Shown: positions 1 to 9,674, numbered from the stretch's first letter. The stretch: 64,000 nucleotides of DNA from Thalassobacterium sedimentorum (GCF_031127905.1 NZ_JARXIC010000006.1:119179-183178), one strand, 5' to 3'. Made by a program: numbers and translations. The notes: a model not told the origin generated them from the letters alone.

Positions 1-626
1 TAGATCAAACGGATGCGATTATCACTTGCTACCGTACAGTTATTACCGATCTGGGCCACCCAACTCCCAGTGATAATGTCATTCGGCGCAGCTTGGGCGG
101 CACATTGGCAGAAACAATGCAGTTATTTGTCGACGCAGATCAACTGGACACCGCAAGTAAGGCATTCCGCGCTCATTTTCCAAAAATTATGTTTGATGGC
201 CTGATCGTGCTCTCAGGCGGAATGCAACTGATTGAACGTGCTTATAAGGCACGCATACCACAGGCACTCTTTACCAACAAACACGGCGATACAGCTCGAC
301 AAATCAGTCGCTATACTGGCTTTGCCAAATACATACCAGTCTGTGTCGGCAGCGTCGACACAGACTGGCACAAGCCACAGCCCGAACTGACACGGCACGT
401 GCTGCAACAAATTGAAGCCCAGCCAGCCGGAGCAATTATAATCGGTGATTCCCCCACCGACATCGCAGTCGCTCAAAACGCGGGGCTGAGTGGCTACGGT
501 GTCGCCACTGGCGCGTATTCAGTAGCCGAACTATTAGATGCGGGAGCCGATGCCGCTTTCGAATCCCTCGATGAGCTCAACCAATCCCTGAATATCCCGG
601 GCACACTTTCATCGCCAGTGGTTTGA
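1..626 (+). CDS. HAD-family hydrolase, phosphoglycolate phosphatase-like (5' end outside window)
   Basis: The open frame runs in from the left edge (first whole codon at base 3), so the N-terminal catalytic DxD motif lies outside the window. What remains is the cap domain plus the C-terminal half of the Rossmann-like core: 'LFTNKHGD' fits HAD motif II, the lysine in 'DWHKPQPE' motif III, and 'IIIGDSPTDIAVAQNAG' motif IV, which binds magnesium. This order is typical of Gph/PGP-type small-molecule phosphatases. A TTG at 93 could be taken as a start but sits inside the conserved cap helix, so the gene must begin upstream. A YbgC-like thioesterase gene follows 31 bp later on the same strand. The substrate cannot be read from the sequence. 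Confidence 0.85.
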   Translation, partial: DQTDAIITCYRTVITDLGHPTPSDNVIRRSLGGTLAETMQLFVDADQLDTASKAFRAHFPKIMFDGLIVLSGGMQLIERAYKARIPQALFTNKHGDTARQISRYTGFAKYIPVCVGSVDTDWHKPQPELTRHVLQQIEAQPAGAIIIGDSPTDIAVAQNAGLSGYGVATGAYSVAELLDAGADAAFESLDELNQSLNIPGTLSSPVV

Positions 627-657
627 AGACGCCCTCATTTCCAATCTCTCAATTCAA

Positions 658-1065
658 ATGATTCATAGTATTTCCAAGATTCGCGTACGCTATGCCGAAA
701 CCGACCGGATGGATGTGGTTTACCATAGTAATTATCTCGTATGGTTTGAAACGGCCCGCATTCAAATGCTCGATCAAATAGGTATCCCATATCGTGAAAT
801 CGAGGCGCGGGGTCTATTCCTACCTGTGCTCACCGTAAGTGCGGCTTACAAAAGCCCTGCCCGCTTTGATGATCATCTGGAAGTGCATCTATATATGAAC
901 AAAAAGCCGCGGGCGCGCATGCACTTCGAATATGAAGTGCGCCGAGGCGATACGCTACTCGCTACTGGCCAATCCAGCCACGGCTTCATGGATCGCAATG
1001 GCCAAGCACAGCGCCCTCCAGAAGATCTATTACAGAAAATCGAAGCCGCCTGGGCAGCTGAATAA
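658..1065 (+). CDS. YbgC/FcbB-type acyl-CoA thioesterase (hotdog fold)
   Basis: A 135-residue single hotdog domain. The N-terminal 'VRYAETDRMDVVYHSNYL' matches the 4HBT/YbgC signature, in which the Asp after the bulge (in 'TDRMDVVYH') is the catalytic acid acting on the acyl-CoA thioester; 'WFETAR' follows on the central helix. Length is normal for the family. The usual tol-pal neighbours of ybgC are absent, so I give no symbol. The preceding gene on the same strand is the HAD phosphatase; the next gene, aroK, is convergent and ends 4 bp away. Family membership is clear, the acyl substrate is not. Confidence 0.88.
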   Translation: MIHSISKIRVRYAETDRMDVVYHSNYLVWFETARIQMLDQIGIPYREIEARGLFLPVLTVSAAYKSPARFDDHLEVHLYMNKKPRARMHFEYEVRRGDTLLATGQSSHGFMDRNGQAQRPPEDLLQKIEAAWAAE

Positions 1066-1069
1066 CAGT

Positions 1070-1615
1070 CTACTTGCCAAAGTTACGCGCAATGGACTTA
1101 TAGGTTCGAATCATGTGTCGAACGACCTCGGGGATGGTACGTCCTTCAGTCGTGATACAGGCGCCAGAATCCATGTAAATGGGCTCACGCTCAGCAAGTA
1201 AGGCTCTAACCTTTTCTTCGGGGTTAGGCACATTGAGTAAAGGGCGGTTCTTATTACGGCTAGTGCGCTCTATAATGCTTTCCGCAGAGGCAAAGAGGCA
1301 GATCACCACCCCCTTTTGCTTTAATAATTCCTTCATGCCTTCTTGCACAACCAAACCACCACCGCACGAGACAACGCAGCCTCGATCCGCATGGCCGTGC
1401 TCAATAAATTGTCGTTCCAGCTTGCGGAAGTATGCTTCCCCTTTACTGGCAAAGAGTTCAGGGATTTTACGACCTTGCTCCCGCTCGATTTGGTCGTCTG
1501 AGTCAATAAAGCGAAGACCTAACTCACGGGCCACTCGGCGACCAATCGCCGATTTGCCCACGCCCATAAAGCCGACGAGATAAAGATTGGGTTTAGACTG
1601 TGCGGTTTTACTCAA
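1070..1615 (-). CDS. aroK: Shikimate kinase
   Basis: Phosphorylates shikimate at the 3-hydroxyl with ATP, the fifth step of the chorismate pathway; cytoplasmic. The 181-residue protein has the P-loop 'GFMGVGKS' near residue 15, the shikimate-binding 'DSDDQIE', the 'SCGGGLV' glycine-rich loop, and the lid arginine in 'RTSRNKNRPLL'. Length and order of motifs are those of monofunctional AroK/AroL enzymes. It lies downstream of the RlmD-like gene on the same strand with a gap of 58 bp and is convergent with the thioesterase gene. Confidence 0.95.
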   Translation of the reverse strand: MSKTAQSKPNLYLVGFMGVGKSAIGRRVARELGLRFIDSDDQIEREQGRKIPELFASKGEAYFRKLERQFIEHGHADRGCVVSCGGGLVVQEGMKELLKQKGVVICLFASAESIIERTSRNKNRPLLNVPNPEEKVRALLAEREPIYMDSGACITTEGRTIPEVVRHMIRTYKSIARNFGK

Positions 1616-1673
1616 GTCAGAAATAGTGCAAAATATTAAAGCTACGGTGCGAACAAAAAATACTCGACTCCGG

Positions 1674-2900
1674 CTATGTTAAGCTGAGCGAGACAACATT
1701 CTCAATATGCCGCGTATGTGGAAACAAGTCAAAGGGCTGAATCCGGGTAATTGTATAGCCACCTGCAATGAACTCCTTCAAATCACGTGCCTGAGTCGCA
1801 GGATCACAGGAAACATAAACCAGGCGCTGTGGCCGATACTGTAGCAATTGTTGACGAAAACTCTCATCACAGCCCTTACGTGGTGGATCAATCACCATCG
1901 CAGTCTCATCGGCGGGGAATTTGAGGCCGTTGAATATGGCCTCGGCTTTACCAATAACAAAACGAGCATTCTTAATGTTGCTAATTTTACAATTTGCCTG
2001 TGCCCAGCGCACTGCAGGCTCGCTAATTTCAACCCCGGCTACTTGTTCGAAGGACTTCGCGGTGGACAGCGCAAAGAGCCCCACCCCGCAATATGCATCG
2101 ACCAGATAACGAGCCCCTTCAGCTGAGGCCTCGCTTGCAACGTGCTCCACGAGTTCGGGCAAGATAAAGGGATTGTTTTGGAAAAATTCTCCAGCTTTAA
2201 ATTGAAAAGTAACAGCTCCCACCCGTTCCGAGACGATCTCCTGAGGGTCATTAACCACGCCTTCCAACACATCGCGCATCAAAAGTGTGCCACCGCGTTG
2301 CCGACGCTTTTTACCGCCCGCACGCCGTGCTTCCTCACGTGCTTCGGGAAAAGCGGCGTTAATTGCCTCGGTAGCGATCGGACAATGCTCCACATCGATG
2401 ATCTGATTGCGACGCCCATACTGTAAAAAACCGATCGGCTGTGAACCATCGCGCTCGGGACGATTATAGTGAGGGGTAATCTTTGAGCGGTAGTGATAAA
2501 CCTGAGGAGAACCATGGGCCAAATCCACCGGAAATTCGATTTCTCCCAATTTCTGCATCAATTCTTCCACATGCTGCGTCTTCTCTTTTAATTGCCGCTC
2601 ATACGTCATATGTTGATATTGGCAGCCCCCACAGCGTGTGTAGAGCGGACATTCTGGCTCGATGCGATCGGGTGACGACTCCAGCACCTCGACTAAGTCA
2701 GCATCAGAATAATTTTGAAAGTTACGAAAAATGCGAACTTTGACACGTTCACCGGGCACCACAAAAGGGACCATGACGACCCAGCCATCAACACGGCCGA
2801 CGCCCATCCCCAAGTTTGTGAGGCTTTCTACGGTGAATTCAACCTCCTGATGATAGTCAAAAGGTTCAGATACGAAATTTTTTGGCACTTGCATCCCCAT
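1674..2900 (-). CDS. rlmD: TRAM-domain RNA (uracil-C5)-methyltransferase, RlmD/TrmA family
   Basis: A 408-residue SAM-dependent methyltransferase of the RlmD/RumA type, expected to make m5U in 23S rRNA (U1939 in E. coli RlmD). Residues about 17-75 form a TRAM RNA-binding domain. The cysteines in 'CPLYTRCGGCQYQH' plus a later 'EHCPIA' fit the [4Fe-4S] cluster set. 'DAYCGVGLFALS' is the SAM-binding loop, 'IDPPRKGC' the conserved DPPR motif, and 'VYVSCDPATQARDL' contains the catalytic cysteine. RlmD, RlmCD and TrmA-like paralogues cannot be separated with certainty by eye, so the symbol is a best guess. The 5' end faces the divergent TrmH-like gene 55 bp away. Confidence 0.85.
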   Translation of the reverse strand: MGMQVPKNFVSEPFDYHQEVEFTVESLTNLGMGVGRVDGWVVMVPFVVPGERVKVRIFRNFQNYSDADLVEVLESSPDRIEPECPLYTRCGGCQYQHMTYERQLKEKTQHVEELMQKLGEIEFPVDLAHGSPQVYHYRSKITPHYNRPERDGSQPIGFLQYGRRNQIIDVEHCPIATEAINAAFPEAREEARRAGGKKRRQRGGTLLMRDVLEGVVNDPQEIVSERVGAVTFQFKAGEFFQNNPFILPELVEHVASEASAEGARYLVDAYCGVGLFALSTAKSFEQVAGVEISEPAVRWAQANCKISNIKNARFVIGKAEAIFNGLKFPADETAMVIDPPRKGCDESFRQQLLQYRPQRLVYVSCDPATQARDLKEFIAGGYTITRIQPFDLFPHTRHIENVVSLSLT

Positions 2901-2955
2901 GCCCTCCCGTATGCTTAAGCATCCTGCAATACTAAAATGTCAGGACAGCTCTCTC

Positions 2956-3765
2956 ATGGAAGATTTATACATACAAAGTCGACAAAACGATCAGGTCAAA
3001 AACCTCGTTAAATTACGCGAACGCAAACACCGTGACCGTCAGTCACGCTTTTTAGTTGAAGGCCTACGCGAGATTGGCCACGCGCTCACCGCCGGATTTG
3101 AAATCACGCAACTTTACCACTGTAGCAATTTATTTCCCAGTCAGGCACATGATGATTTCATTCGTTCACAAAAAAGCACAGCACGGTTCCCACTGATTGG
3201 TATGAGTCCCGATGCCTTTACCAAGGCATCCCATCGCGAGGGCCCGGATGGATTAATCGCTATCGCCGTGCAACAAAACAACGTATTGTCGGATTTAACG
3301 TTGAGTGACACACCATTATTGCTAGTATTAGAAGGTATTGAAAAACCAGGAAACCTAGGGGCCATTTTACGTAGTGCCGATGGTGCTGGAGTCGACGCGG
3401 TGATTCTGGTCGACTGTGTGCTGGACCTTTACAATCCAAACGCGATCCGTTCATCCCAGGGCCTGCTGTTTGCCCTGCCAATTGTGTCCACCGAGCGCGA
3501 GGCCTTAAATACATGGTTAGAATCGAATCATATACTCTGCTGTGCCACCACTCCCGATACAGAAACACTGCATTGGGATGTCGATTACCGCCAGGCAATG
3601 GCAATCTTTATGGGGAGTGAAAGCGATGGTCTGCAGCCTTATTGGCTCAATAAAGCGACACATCGAATACGGATCCCAATGGCTGGACAGGCAGACTCTT
3701 TAAATGTGGCTGCTGCCGCGGCCGTGTGTCTCTATGAGGCCAAAAGACAGCGAGAATCAAAGTGA
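2956..3765 (+). CDS. TrmH/SpoU-family RNA 2'-O-methyltransferase
   Basis: A SPOUT methyltransferase that should methylate a ribose 2'-OH in rRNA or tRNA. The three SpoU motifs are clear: 'EKPGNLGAILRSADGAG' (motif 1), 'IFMGSESDGL' (motif 2) and 'RIPMAGQADSLNVAAAAAV' (motif 3, trefoil knot). The N-terminal 80 residues ('LVKLRERKHRDRQSRFLVEG') form the SpoU substrate-binding domain common in RlmB/TsnR-like enzymes. The frame is open back to 2899, but that would overlap the divergent rlmD start; the ATG at 2956 places the conserved domain at the usual distance. The target nucleotide is not predictable. Confidence 0.88.
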   Translation: MEDLYIQSRQNDQVKNLVKLRERKHRDRQSRFLVEGLREIGHALTAGFEITQLYHCSNLFPSQAHDDFIRSQKSTARFPLIGMSPDAFTKASHREGPDGLIAIAVQQNNVLSDLTLSDTPLLLVLEGIEKPGNLGAILRSADGAGVDAVILVDCVLDLYNPNAIRSSQGLLFALPIVSTEREALNTWLESNHILCCATTPDTETLHWDVDYRQAMAIFMGSESDGLQPYWLNKATHRIRIPMAGQADSLNVAAAAAVCLYEAKRQRESK

Positions 3766-3937
3766 TAACCCATTTTACGAATAAGTAATCAATACAATAG
3801 CCCTAAGGAGCTCCCGAAACTAAGTTTCGGGGGGGCATATCTCTGGCTCCGAGAACCGAGACAAGGATAAACAGCCCCATTCAGTTCAAATTTATTTGCG
3901 AATTGGCATTCAAAAATCATAGCGCCTTAAGGTACAA
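3766..3937. other. Noncoding gap between convergent genes, holding repeat copy 1
   Basis: No open frame of note. The central part (3813-3858) holds the two-hairpin repeat described separately. The remainder is AT-rich and shows no promoter that I can support. The flanking genes converge, so this gap is expected to contain transcript ends. Confidence 0.6.
3813..3858. repeat. Two-hairpin repeat, copy 1
   Basis: Two short inverted repeats in tandem. The first has 8-bp perfect arms around a 3-nt loop (3813-3831, core GAAAC-TAA-GTTTC). The second, imperfect one (3844-3858, GGCTC-CGA-GAACC) has a C/A mismatch. A second copy with the same order, similar loop sizes and similar stems lies at 63910-63959. 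The shared core sequence and the intergenic position behind a convergent or terminal gene suggest a REP-like dispersed element. It could also act as a bidirectional transcript end. Confidence 0.55.
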
Positions 3938-4864
3938 TTACTCAAATGATTCAAGCTCAGAGCTGGACTGCAAGAGGTCCAAATAGACCATGCGGTGGTC
4001 GCTACCAGATAAGGCTCCTGGGCTATCGACCACATGTCCGTGTCCTGCTTTGATACGAGCAAGCATCGCTGGAGAGGCAATAAACCCATCTACGCATTCA
4101 TAGCGCGCCTCCCTCTCATAAAAATAGGTCCAAAGCTCACCGCGACTATCAGTCGCGGGCACCAAACTCCCAATTTCGAGATTCCCCCGACGGTAAAAAC
4201 GACGCATCGGCGCACTGACCGGATGATCATTAAAATCACCTACAATTAAAAAATCCGTGCGGTCATTTTCGTATGTGCGCTCAATGATACGATTGCGACA
4301 TGCCTCAGCCTCCCGCACACGTCGCAACTGAGATTCCTCATCTTCCCGAACATCGGTATAGCGACTTTTGAGGTGGATAACAAACAGTTGAAACAGCTGA
4401 TCGTCACTCAATTTAAAAGTCATTTCTAACATTCCCCGCTTCACCAGTTGACGCTCTCTTATATACTTAAAATCCAAATCGGTATGCTTTACTACGGCCT
4501 GTGGCGCATGCTTAGACAGCACTGCCAGATGCCGTACGGGATCTGCCGCTTGCATGTGAATCGCATAAGTATAATGCACTCCCTCTTGTATGAGGTCGGA
4601 TCGCAATTCTTCCAGAAAGTCCAGCGAGCCCATTTCTTGTAACACTAAAATATCGGGCGCAATCTCACCTATGATCTGCCGAATAATGACTTTCTCACTC
4701 TCAGGCTTCGGGTAAGATGGCCGCCAGCGTGCACCAATATTGCGATCCATCACCAAATAGTTATCTAAGTTATACGTTGCGATTCTAAGCGCTTCACCAC
4801 TTAAGGGTAAAAGAAACATGAGTGGCATTAGGCCACGCAGGTAATAACGAAAAAATCGTCGCAT
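3938..4864 (-). CDS. Secreted endonuclease/exonuclease/phosphatase-family protein
   Basis: A 308-residue member of the DNase I-like EEP superfamily. An N-terminal signal or anchor (positively charged 'MRRFFRYYLRG' then a hydrophobic run to about residue 25) suggests export. Core motifs are present: 'ATYNLDNY' (metal/Asn), 'ILVLQEMG' (metal-binding Glu), 'VIHLKSR' (catalytic His), 'IVGDFNDHP' (Asp/Asn) and 'SGSDHRMV' (terminal Asp-His). All catalytic positions look intact, so it should be an active metal-dependent phosphodiesterase or nuclease. It is the last gene of the minus-strand run nadD-rsfS-protease-EEP (18-bp gap to the protease gene). Substrate unknown. Confidence 0.82.
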   Translation of the reverse strand: MRRFFRYYLRGLMPLMFLLPLSGEALRIATYNLDNYLVMDRNIGARWRPSYPKPESEKVIIRQIIGEIAPDILVLQEMGSLDFLEELRSDLIQEGVHYTYAIHMQAADPVRHLAVLSKHAPQAVVKHTDLDFKYIRERQLVKRGMLEMTFKLSDDQLFQLFVIHLKSRYTDVREDEESQLRRVREAEACRNRIIERTYENDRTDFLIVGDFNDHPVSAPMRRFYRRGNLEIGSLVPATDSRGELWTYFYEREARYECVDGFIASPAMLARIKAGHGHVVDSPGALSGSDHRMVYLDLLQSSSELESFE

Positions 4865-4882
4865 TCAGATAATTATAGGTGG

Positions 4883-6139
4883 TTAGTCTGCTCGCATGGC
4901 TGTCTCTCGCTCGACCAGCGTGGGGTGGGAATAGTGAAAACTACTGTACACCGGATGTGGCGTCAAATTGCTCAAGTTCTCCTTGTGTAGCTTACGTAAG
5001 GCTTTAGACAGAGGCTGATCACTCCCCATAGCGTCGCGCGCAAAAGCGTCAGCCTCATACTCATGCTTGCGGGAAAGACGACTGGATAGCGGCGATAACC
5101 AAAAAGTAACCAGTCCGCTCAGTAGCATAAACAGCAAGAGCACAGGGACGATAACAATTTGGCCTTCAGGCGGGGTATCGAAATAAAAGGCCTGCACAAA
5201 CCAATCAGCATTCGTCAACCACCCTAATACGGCAAACATGCCGAAGGACGTAATTGCAGCCATGATCATCATCTTAGGGATATGACCAAGCTTATAGTGC
5301 CCGATTTCATGCGCCAGCACTGCTTCTAATTCTTCGGGCTCCATTTGCTCGATCAAAGTGTCATATAAGACAATGCGACGAAAACGACCAAAGCCTGAGA
5401 AAAAGGCATTTGAGTGACCAGAACGTTTGCTGCCATCTAGAACCAAAATCGTTTGCGCCTGAAAGCCAGTGCGATCTGCCAGTGCAAATAGACGCGTCTT
5501 TAGATCACCATCCTGCATGGGCTCTAACTTGTTGAACAATGGCATGATAAACATGGGATAAGCCACCACCATCACTAATTGAAAGAGAAAGAAAACGCTA
5601 AAGCCCCAGACCCACCACAGTGGCCCCGCCCAGGTCACTAGAAAAATTAACAAGGCCAAAAGTGGATACCCGATTGCAAATCCAAGTAAGGTTCCTTTCA
5701 TTTTATCCACCAACCAAAGCTTGCGTGTGCTCTTATTGAAGCCGAAACGTTCCTCAAGCTTAAAGGTGCTCCAATAATCGAATGGCATGGAAGGAAGGCT
5801 CAATACCAGCCCGACTAAAAAGAGTACCAGCGCCTGGCCCCAAATTCCATAACCAAACCAGCTGCTAAATAACTGGTAAAAACATGCTAATATGCCCCAT
5901 AGCAGCACCACGGCGAGCACACCAGCATCATAGAGGTCGCTGACAATACCAAAACGTGTCTTGGCTGTGGTGTAAGCAATCGATTTCTGATAAGTTGGTA
6001 AATCAATAAAATCACGAAAACTCTCGGGCACTTCACTGGTTCGCGCCTGCGCATGACGCAAATTAAGCATATCGAGCACAATACTCGTCCCCAACTTGAG
6101 CACCAAAAGAACAACAAAAACAACTAAAACTGTATTCAT
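4883..6139 (-). CDS. M48-family (Ste24/CAAX-type) membrane zinc metalloprotease
   Basis: A 418-residue integral membrane protease. The zinc motif '[10 protein letters not shown]' lies near residue 275 and the third ligand in '[10 protein letters not shown]' downstream. About seven hydrophobic segments, including an N-terminal helix at 1-20 and a long run around 60-190, match the Ste24 barrel rather than the shorter HtpX. '[17 protein letters not shown]' is the conserved substrate-groove region of Ste24 homologues. In bacteria these proteins are thought to act in envelope protein quality control; CAAX processing is not expected. It sits 8 bp downstream of rsfS, implying co-transcription. Confidence 0.9.
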   Translation of the reverse strand: MNTVLVVFVVLLVLKLGTSIVLDMLNLRHAQARTSEVPESFRDFIDLPTYQKSIAYTTAKTRFGIVSDLYDAGVLAVVLLWGILACFYQLFSSWFGYGIWGQALVLFLVGLVLSLPSMPFDYWSTFKLEERFGFNKSTRKLWLVDKMKGTLLGFAIGYPLLALLIFLVTWAGPLWWVWGFSVFFLFQLVMVVAYPMFIMPLFNKLEPMQDGDLKTRLFALADRTGFQAQTILVLDGSKRSGHSNAFFSGFGRFRRIVLYDTLIEQMEPEELEAVLAHEIGHYKLGHIPKMMIMAAITSFGMFAVLGWLTNADWFVQAFYFDTPPEGQIVIVPVLLLFMLLSGLVTFWLSPLSSRLSRKHEYEADAFARDAMGSDQPLSKALRKLHKENLSNLTPHPVYSSFHYSHPTLVERETAMRAD

Positions 6140-6147
6140 AGCACCGC

Positions 6148-6513
6148 TTACAAGGCCACTTCAGTGGCATCTTTCCAGAGTTGATCCAAACGGTAAAAAT
6201 CGCGCATTTCAGAAGTTTGCAAATGAATCATGAAATCGAAAGCATCCACCACTAGCCAGCCACTGCCTAATGTTCGGTCTTGCCCAAGTAGTTGCACCCC
6301 GGCTTCTTTGAGCGCCTGATCGAGGCCGCTTTTCAAGGCTTTAACGTGTGGATCCGAGGTACCGGTAGCGAGAATGATGTAGTCGGTAATCGAGGACTTG
6401 CCCCGCACATCCAACACACGGATCGCCTCTCCCTTTTTATCTTCAATTGCGGTGACAGCGCAACGCATCTCTTCGAGGGTATTTTTTTCCTGTTTACTTA
6501 AGTCTTTGGTCAT
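6148..6513 (-). CDS. rsfS: Ribosomal silencing factor RsfS
   Basis: A 121-residue RsfS/DUF143 (Iojap) protein, which binds uL14 on the large subunit and blocks 70S joining in stationary phase or starvation. Conserved features include '[20 protein letters not shown]', 'HVKAL' and '[14 protein letters not shown]'. Its position next to nadD (17-bp gap) is the classical bacterial arrangement, which supports both calls. Confidence 0.95.
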   Translation of the reverse strand: MTKDLSKQEKNTLEEMRCAVTAIEDKKGEAIRVLDVRGKSSITDYIILATGTSDPHVKALKSGLDQALKEAGVQLLGQDRTLGSGWLVVDAFDFMIHLQTSEMRDFYRLDQLWKDATEVAL

Positions 6514-6530
6514 ATTGATCTTGGTAATTG

Positions 6531-7139
6531 TTACTGGGTATAAAGGCCGTGGCTGGAAATGAAAGCCTCAACTGCGGGCGGCAGTAAGTCTTCTGTTGCA
6601 CGTCCCTGTTTGAGTAAGAATCGAATTTCACTCGAGCTATGAGTCATTAAGGGAGCCTGAACCTCGGTATATTTCAAGCCTGGAACCTTCGATTCTGCAA
6701 TCGAGTGACCTGGTCGCTGCAATACGATGAAATGCAGCATGCTCACGATATCTTCGATCCGATGCCAGCGATGTAAGCACTCAAATTGATCGGCACCAAT
6801 AATCCAGTGCAACTGACAGTTCGGCCATTGCGCACGAAAATTCATAACAGTATCGATTGTATAGCTCGTGCCACCTCGCTGTAACTCACATGTGTCTACG
6901 AAGAAGCGCGCTTCATCAGCAGTGGCGAGCCGTAACATACTCACCCGATCCGCGTCACTGGCCACCGTCGCAGTTGTCTTGAGTGGCGACTGAGCAGCGG
7001 GAATAAAAATAACTTGCTGCAAATCTAAATTCGCCAAGGCACTGCGCGCAACTTGGAGATGCGCTCGGTGAACAGGGTCAAAACTACCTCCATAGAGCGC
7101 AACGGAGGCAGGGTGCATTGCTAATTCTGTCGGATTCAT
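6531..7139 (-). CDS. nadD: Nicotinate-nucleotide adenylyltransferase
   Basis: Converts nicotinate mononucleotide and ATP to deamido-NAD in NAD synthesis. 'ALYGGSFDPVHRAHL' is the nucleotidyltransferase GxFDPxHxGH motif (Ala replaces the usual Gly before the second His), 'WIIGADQF' the central motif and 'SSSEIRFLLKQG' the ISSTxIR motif. The frame is open up to 7166, which would overlap the divergent exoD frame; ATG 7139 or 7118 gives the normal distance to GGSFDP. I use 7139. It leads the minus-strand run nadD-rsfS-protease-EEP. Confidence 0.93.
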   Translation of the reverse strand: MNPTELAMHPASVALYGGSFDPVHRAHLQVARSALANLDLQQVIFIPAAQSPLKTTATVASDADRVSMLRLATADEARFFVDTCELQRGGTSYTIDTVMNFRAQWPNCQLHWIIGADQFECLHRWHRIEDIVSMLHFIVLQRPGHSIAESKVPGLKYTEVQAPLMTHSSSEIRFLLKQGRATEDLLPPAVEAFISSHGLYTQ

Positions 7140-7206
7140 GGTTGCACAGTAATCGGAAGTGATCATTAAAAACAGTCCAGTTTCCTACCTATCCAACGAA
7201 CCGCAA

Positions 7207-7869
7207 ATGCAAACCGCCGAAGAATCCTCTCAACATCTTTCGCTCGGAGATACCTTAAAACAACTTTTAGTCACAGATAATGACAACGGGCTCTCCATTC
7301 GCGAAATCACACGTGCAGTCGGTGAAAAGGGATTTGGTCTGGTGTTGATTGTATTGTCCTTACCAAGCGCCCTGCCTGTGCCAGCCCCGGGGTATAGCAC
7401 ACCATTCGGCATCGTCATCGCCCTGGTCGCACTACAAATGATGCGAGGCCGAGCTGCAGTCTGGCTCCCCCGCAAACTGGCATCTGTACGCATTCAGCCC
7501 GCCTTGGCAGCTACTATGCTGGGCAGCGCATCTAAATTCCTAAAAGCCATTGAGCGCTTTATCCGCCCGCGCCAATTATGGATTCGCGGGCGCGCGGGTC
7601 AAGCAGGTCTTGCCAGCGTCATTCTAATCATGGCCTGCTTAATGATGCTTCCAATCCCTCTGACCAATACCTTTCCAGCCATGGTCATTTTTATGATTGG
7701 CGTCGGTCTTTCTGAGGAGGATGGCTTACTGGCACTCGCGGCCTTCGCGGTGGGCTGTGGCGCAGTCTTACTCTATGCTGGCATCATTTATATTGCACTC
7801 ACCCAAGGTCCGGAAGCCATTGAACATATCAAAGAAGGTATTAAATCTATGCTAGGCCTCGGAGCATAG
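7207..7869 (+). CDS. ExoD-family membrane protein
   Basis: The 221-residue protein matches the ExoD family (named for exopolysaccharide production and alkali tolerance in Sinorhizobium). 'LPSALPVPAPGYSTPFG' followed by 'MMRGRAAVWLP' is its characteristic first hydrophobic block, and three further hydrophobic helices follow (about 145-205). A GTG at 7159 is an alternative start but would overlap the divergent nadD frame; ATG 7207 leaves a small divergent promoter region. The biochemical role of the family is not established. Confidence 0.82.
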   Translation: MQTAEESSQHLSLGDTLKQLLVTDNDNGLSIREITRAVGEKGFGLVLIVLSLPSALPVPAPGYSTPFGIVIALVALQMMRGRAAVWLPRKLASVRIQPALAATMLGSASKFLKAIERFIRPRQLWIRGRAGQAGLASVILIMACLMMLPIPLTNTFPAMVIFMIGVGLSEEDGLLALAAFAVGCGAVLLYAGIIYIALTQGPEAIEHIKEGIKSMLGLGA

Positions 7870-7913
7870 AGCTCAGCCTCAGCACAGCCCTTCCCTCCGA
7901 ATGCCAAGATCAA

Positions 7914-9674
7914 CTAGGCTAGATCGCCGAGCGCTTGTTGGCGAAATGCTTCCAGGCGTTGAATGATATCATTCGAATCGCTCAGTTGCATGACTTCGGC
8001 TACCAAGGCTTTTGCATCCGACTTTTTAATGTGACGAATGAAATACTTAACTTCTGGCAATAAACTGGATGTGAGACTTAAAGAGTCGGCTCCCATCCCG
8101 AGTAAGATGCCCGCATAAATTGGGTCACCAGCAATCTCCCCACAAATACTGATTGGTGTCTTGGCTTGATTCGCCCCATCAATAATCGCTTTCAGCGTAC
8201 GCAGAACTGCTGGGTGCGCAGGATCATACAAATGCGCCACCTGATCGTTCAAACGATCCACTGCAATCAAATATTGAATCAAATCATTGGTCCCAATACT
8301 GAGAAAGTCAGTTTCAGCAGCCAATAAATCAATAATCGCCGCCGCACTTGGCACTTCCACCATCGCTCCGACTTCGATGGCTTCATCAAAGGCCTGCCCC
8401 TCTGAACGCAGTTCCTTTTTAACGGACTCAAGCACTCGGTTGGCCATCCGCAACTCGTTCATCCCACTAATCATAGGATACATAATCTTCACGTTACCAT
8501 GCGCACTCGAGCGAAGAATGGCACGCAACTGCGTGGTGAAAATGGCTTCGTTGCCCAGGCAAAAGCGGATCGCACGAAACCCCATAAAGGAATTGTCGTC
8601 TTTTACGTTCTCGTCACCGATCGTCTTATCGCCCCCCACATCGAGTGTTCGGATGATAACCGGGTGCTCTCCTGCCGCTTCCACGACCTCACGATAGGCT
8701 TCATATTGCACCGATTCCGGCGGGTAGCCATGATGACGCAGGAAAATACCCTCGGTGCGAAAGAGACCAACCCCTTCCGCATGCATGGCTTGAACATGCT
8801 CCATTTCCTGCGCTCCTTCTACATTTGCCATTAAACTAATGGAGGCACCATCTAGCGTCACAGCCGGCTCAGAGATAAAAGAACTGAAAGTATCGTCGCG
8901 CTTCTGACGTTCACTCGCGAGCTTGCCATACTTATAGAGTCGATCTTCCGAAGGATTCACCACGATGATCCCCTCATGCCCATCGACAAGTATATGATCA
9001 CCGCTAACGATGCGCTTTGTCGCATCATGTGTCCCCACCACGGCGGGGATACGTAACGAGCGCGCCATAATCACCGAGTGACTGGTTTTCCCTCCTGCAT
9101 CAGTGACAAATCCAAGCAGCTTGTTCCGATCTAAATCGGCAGCATCGGAGGGTGAAATATCTTCTGAAACGATGATGCTCTCAGCTGCAAGCTGGCCGAG
9201 GTTAACTTTCTGCATCCCGATCAAGTTATGCAGCAATCGCCGTGAAACATCTCCGATATCAGAAACACGCTCACGCAAATACTCGTCCTCCATCGAGCGG
9301 AAAAACGAAATATAGCGCTGCGCTACATTATTATAGCAAAACTCGATGTTTTTCTTAGTACTCTGCAGTTCAGTGGTCACTTCCTCGAGCAAGGCGTTGT
9401 CTTCAAGTACTAATAAGTGGGCATCAAATATACGTGCTTCGCCCTCCCCTAAGCTTTGTGCGATTTGATCACGCACCGCTGTAATTTCAGCACGCGTTTC
9501 CAAGATCGCCTTATCAAAACGAGCTAGCTCCGCATCAAGGGCGTCATCCGCAACGTCGTAACTAGGCACATCCAACTGCTTCTGCAGGTAAACAACAGCA
9601 CGGCCATGTGCTACGCCTGTAGACGCAGCAATGCCTTCGAGTATAATCTCTTCTTTAGTATGGGGATCGGTCAC
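7914..9674 (-). CDS. ptsI: Phosphoenolpyruvate-protein phosphotransferase (PTS enzyme I)
   Basis: A 586-residue enzyme I, which takes phosphate from PEP onto a histidine and passes it to HPr. The N-terminal domain carries the active-site histidine in 'GGKTSHSVIMARS' near residue 196. The C-terminal PEP-binding barrel shows 'GVGLFRTEG', 'RTLDVGGDK', 'MVEVPSAA', 'SIGTNDLIQY' and the catalytic cysteine in 'ISICGEIAGD'. No GAF domain precedes it, so it is PtsI rather than PtsP. No HPr or EII gene is in the window, so whether it serves sugar uptake or only regulation is open. Confidence 0.95.
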   Translation of the reverse strand: MTDPHTKEEIILEGIAASTGVAHGRAVVYLQKQLDVPSYDVADDALDAELARFDKAILETRAEITAVRDQIAQSLGEGEARIFDAHLLVLEDNALLEEVTTELQSTKKNIEFCYNNVAQRYISFFRSMEDEYLRERVSDIGDVSRRLLHNLIGMQKVNLGQLAAESIIVSEDISPSDAADLDRNKLLGFVTDAGGKTSHSVIMARSLRIPAVVGTHDATKRIVSGDHILVDGHEGIIVVNPSEDRLYKYGKLASERQKRDDTFSSFISEPAVTLDGASISLMANVEGAQEMEHVQAMHAEGVGLFRTEGIFLRHHGYPPESVQYEAYREVVEAAGEHPVIIRTLDVGGDKTIGDENVKDDNSFMGFRAIRFCLGNEAIFTTQLRAILRSSAHGNVKIMYPMISGMNELRMANRVLESVKKELRSEGQAFDEAIEVGAMVEVPSAAAIIDLLAAETDFLSIGTNDLIQYLIAVDRLNDQVAHLYDPAHPAVLRTLKAIIDGANQAKTPISICGEIAGDPIYAGILLGMGADSLSLTSSLLPEVKYFIRHIKKSDAKALVAEVMQLSDSNDIIQRLEAFRQQALGDLA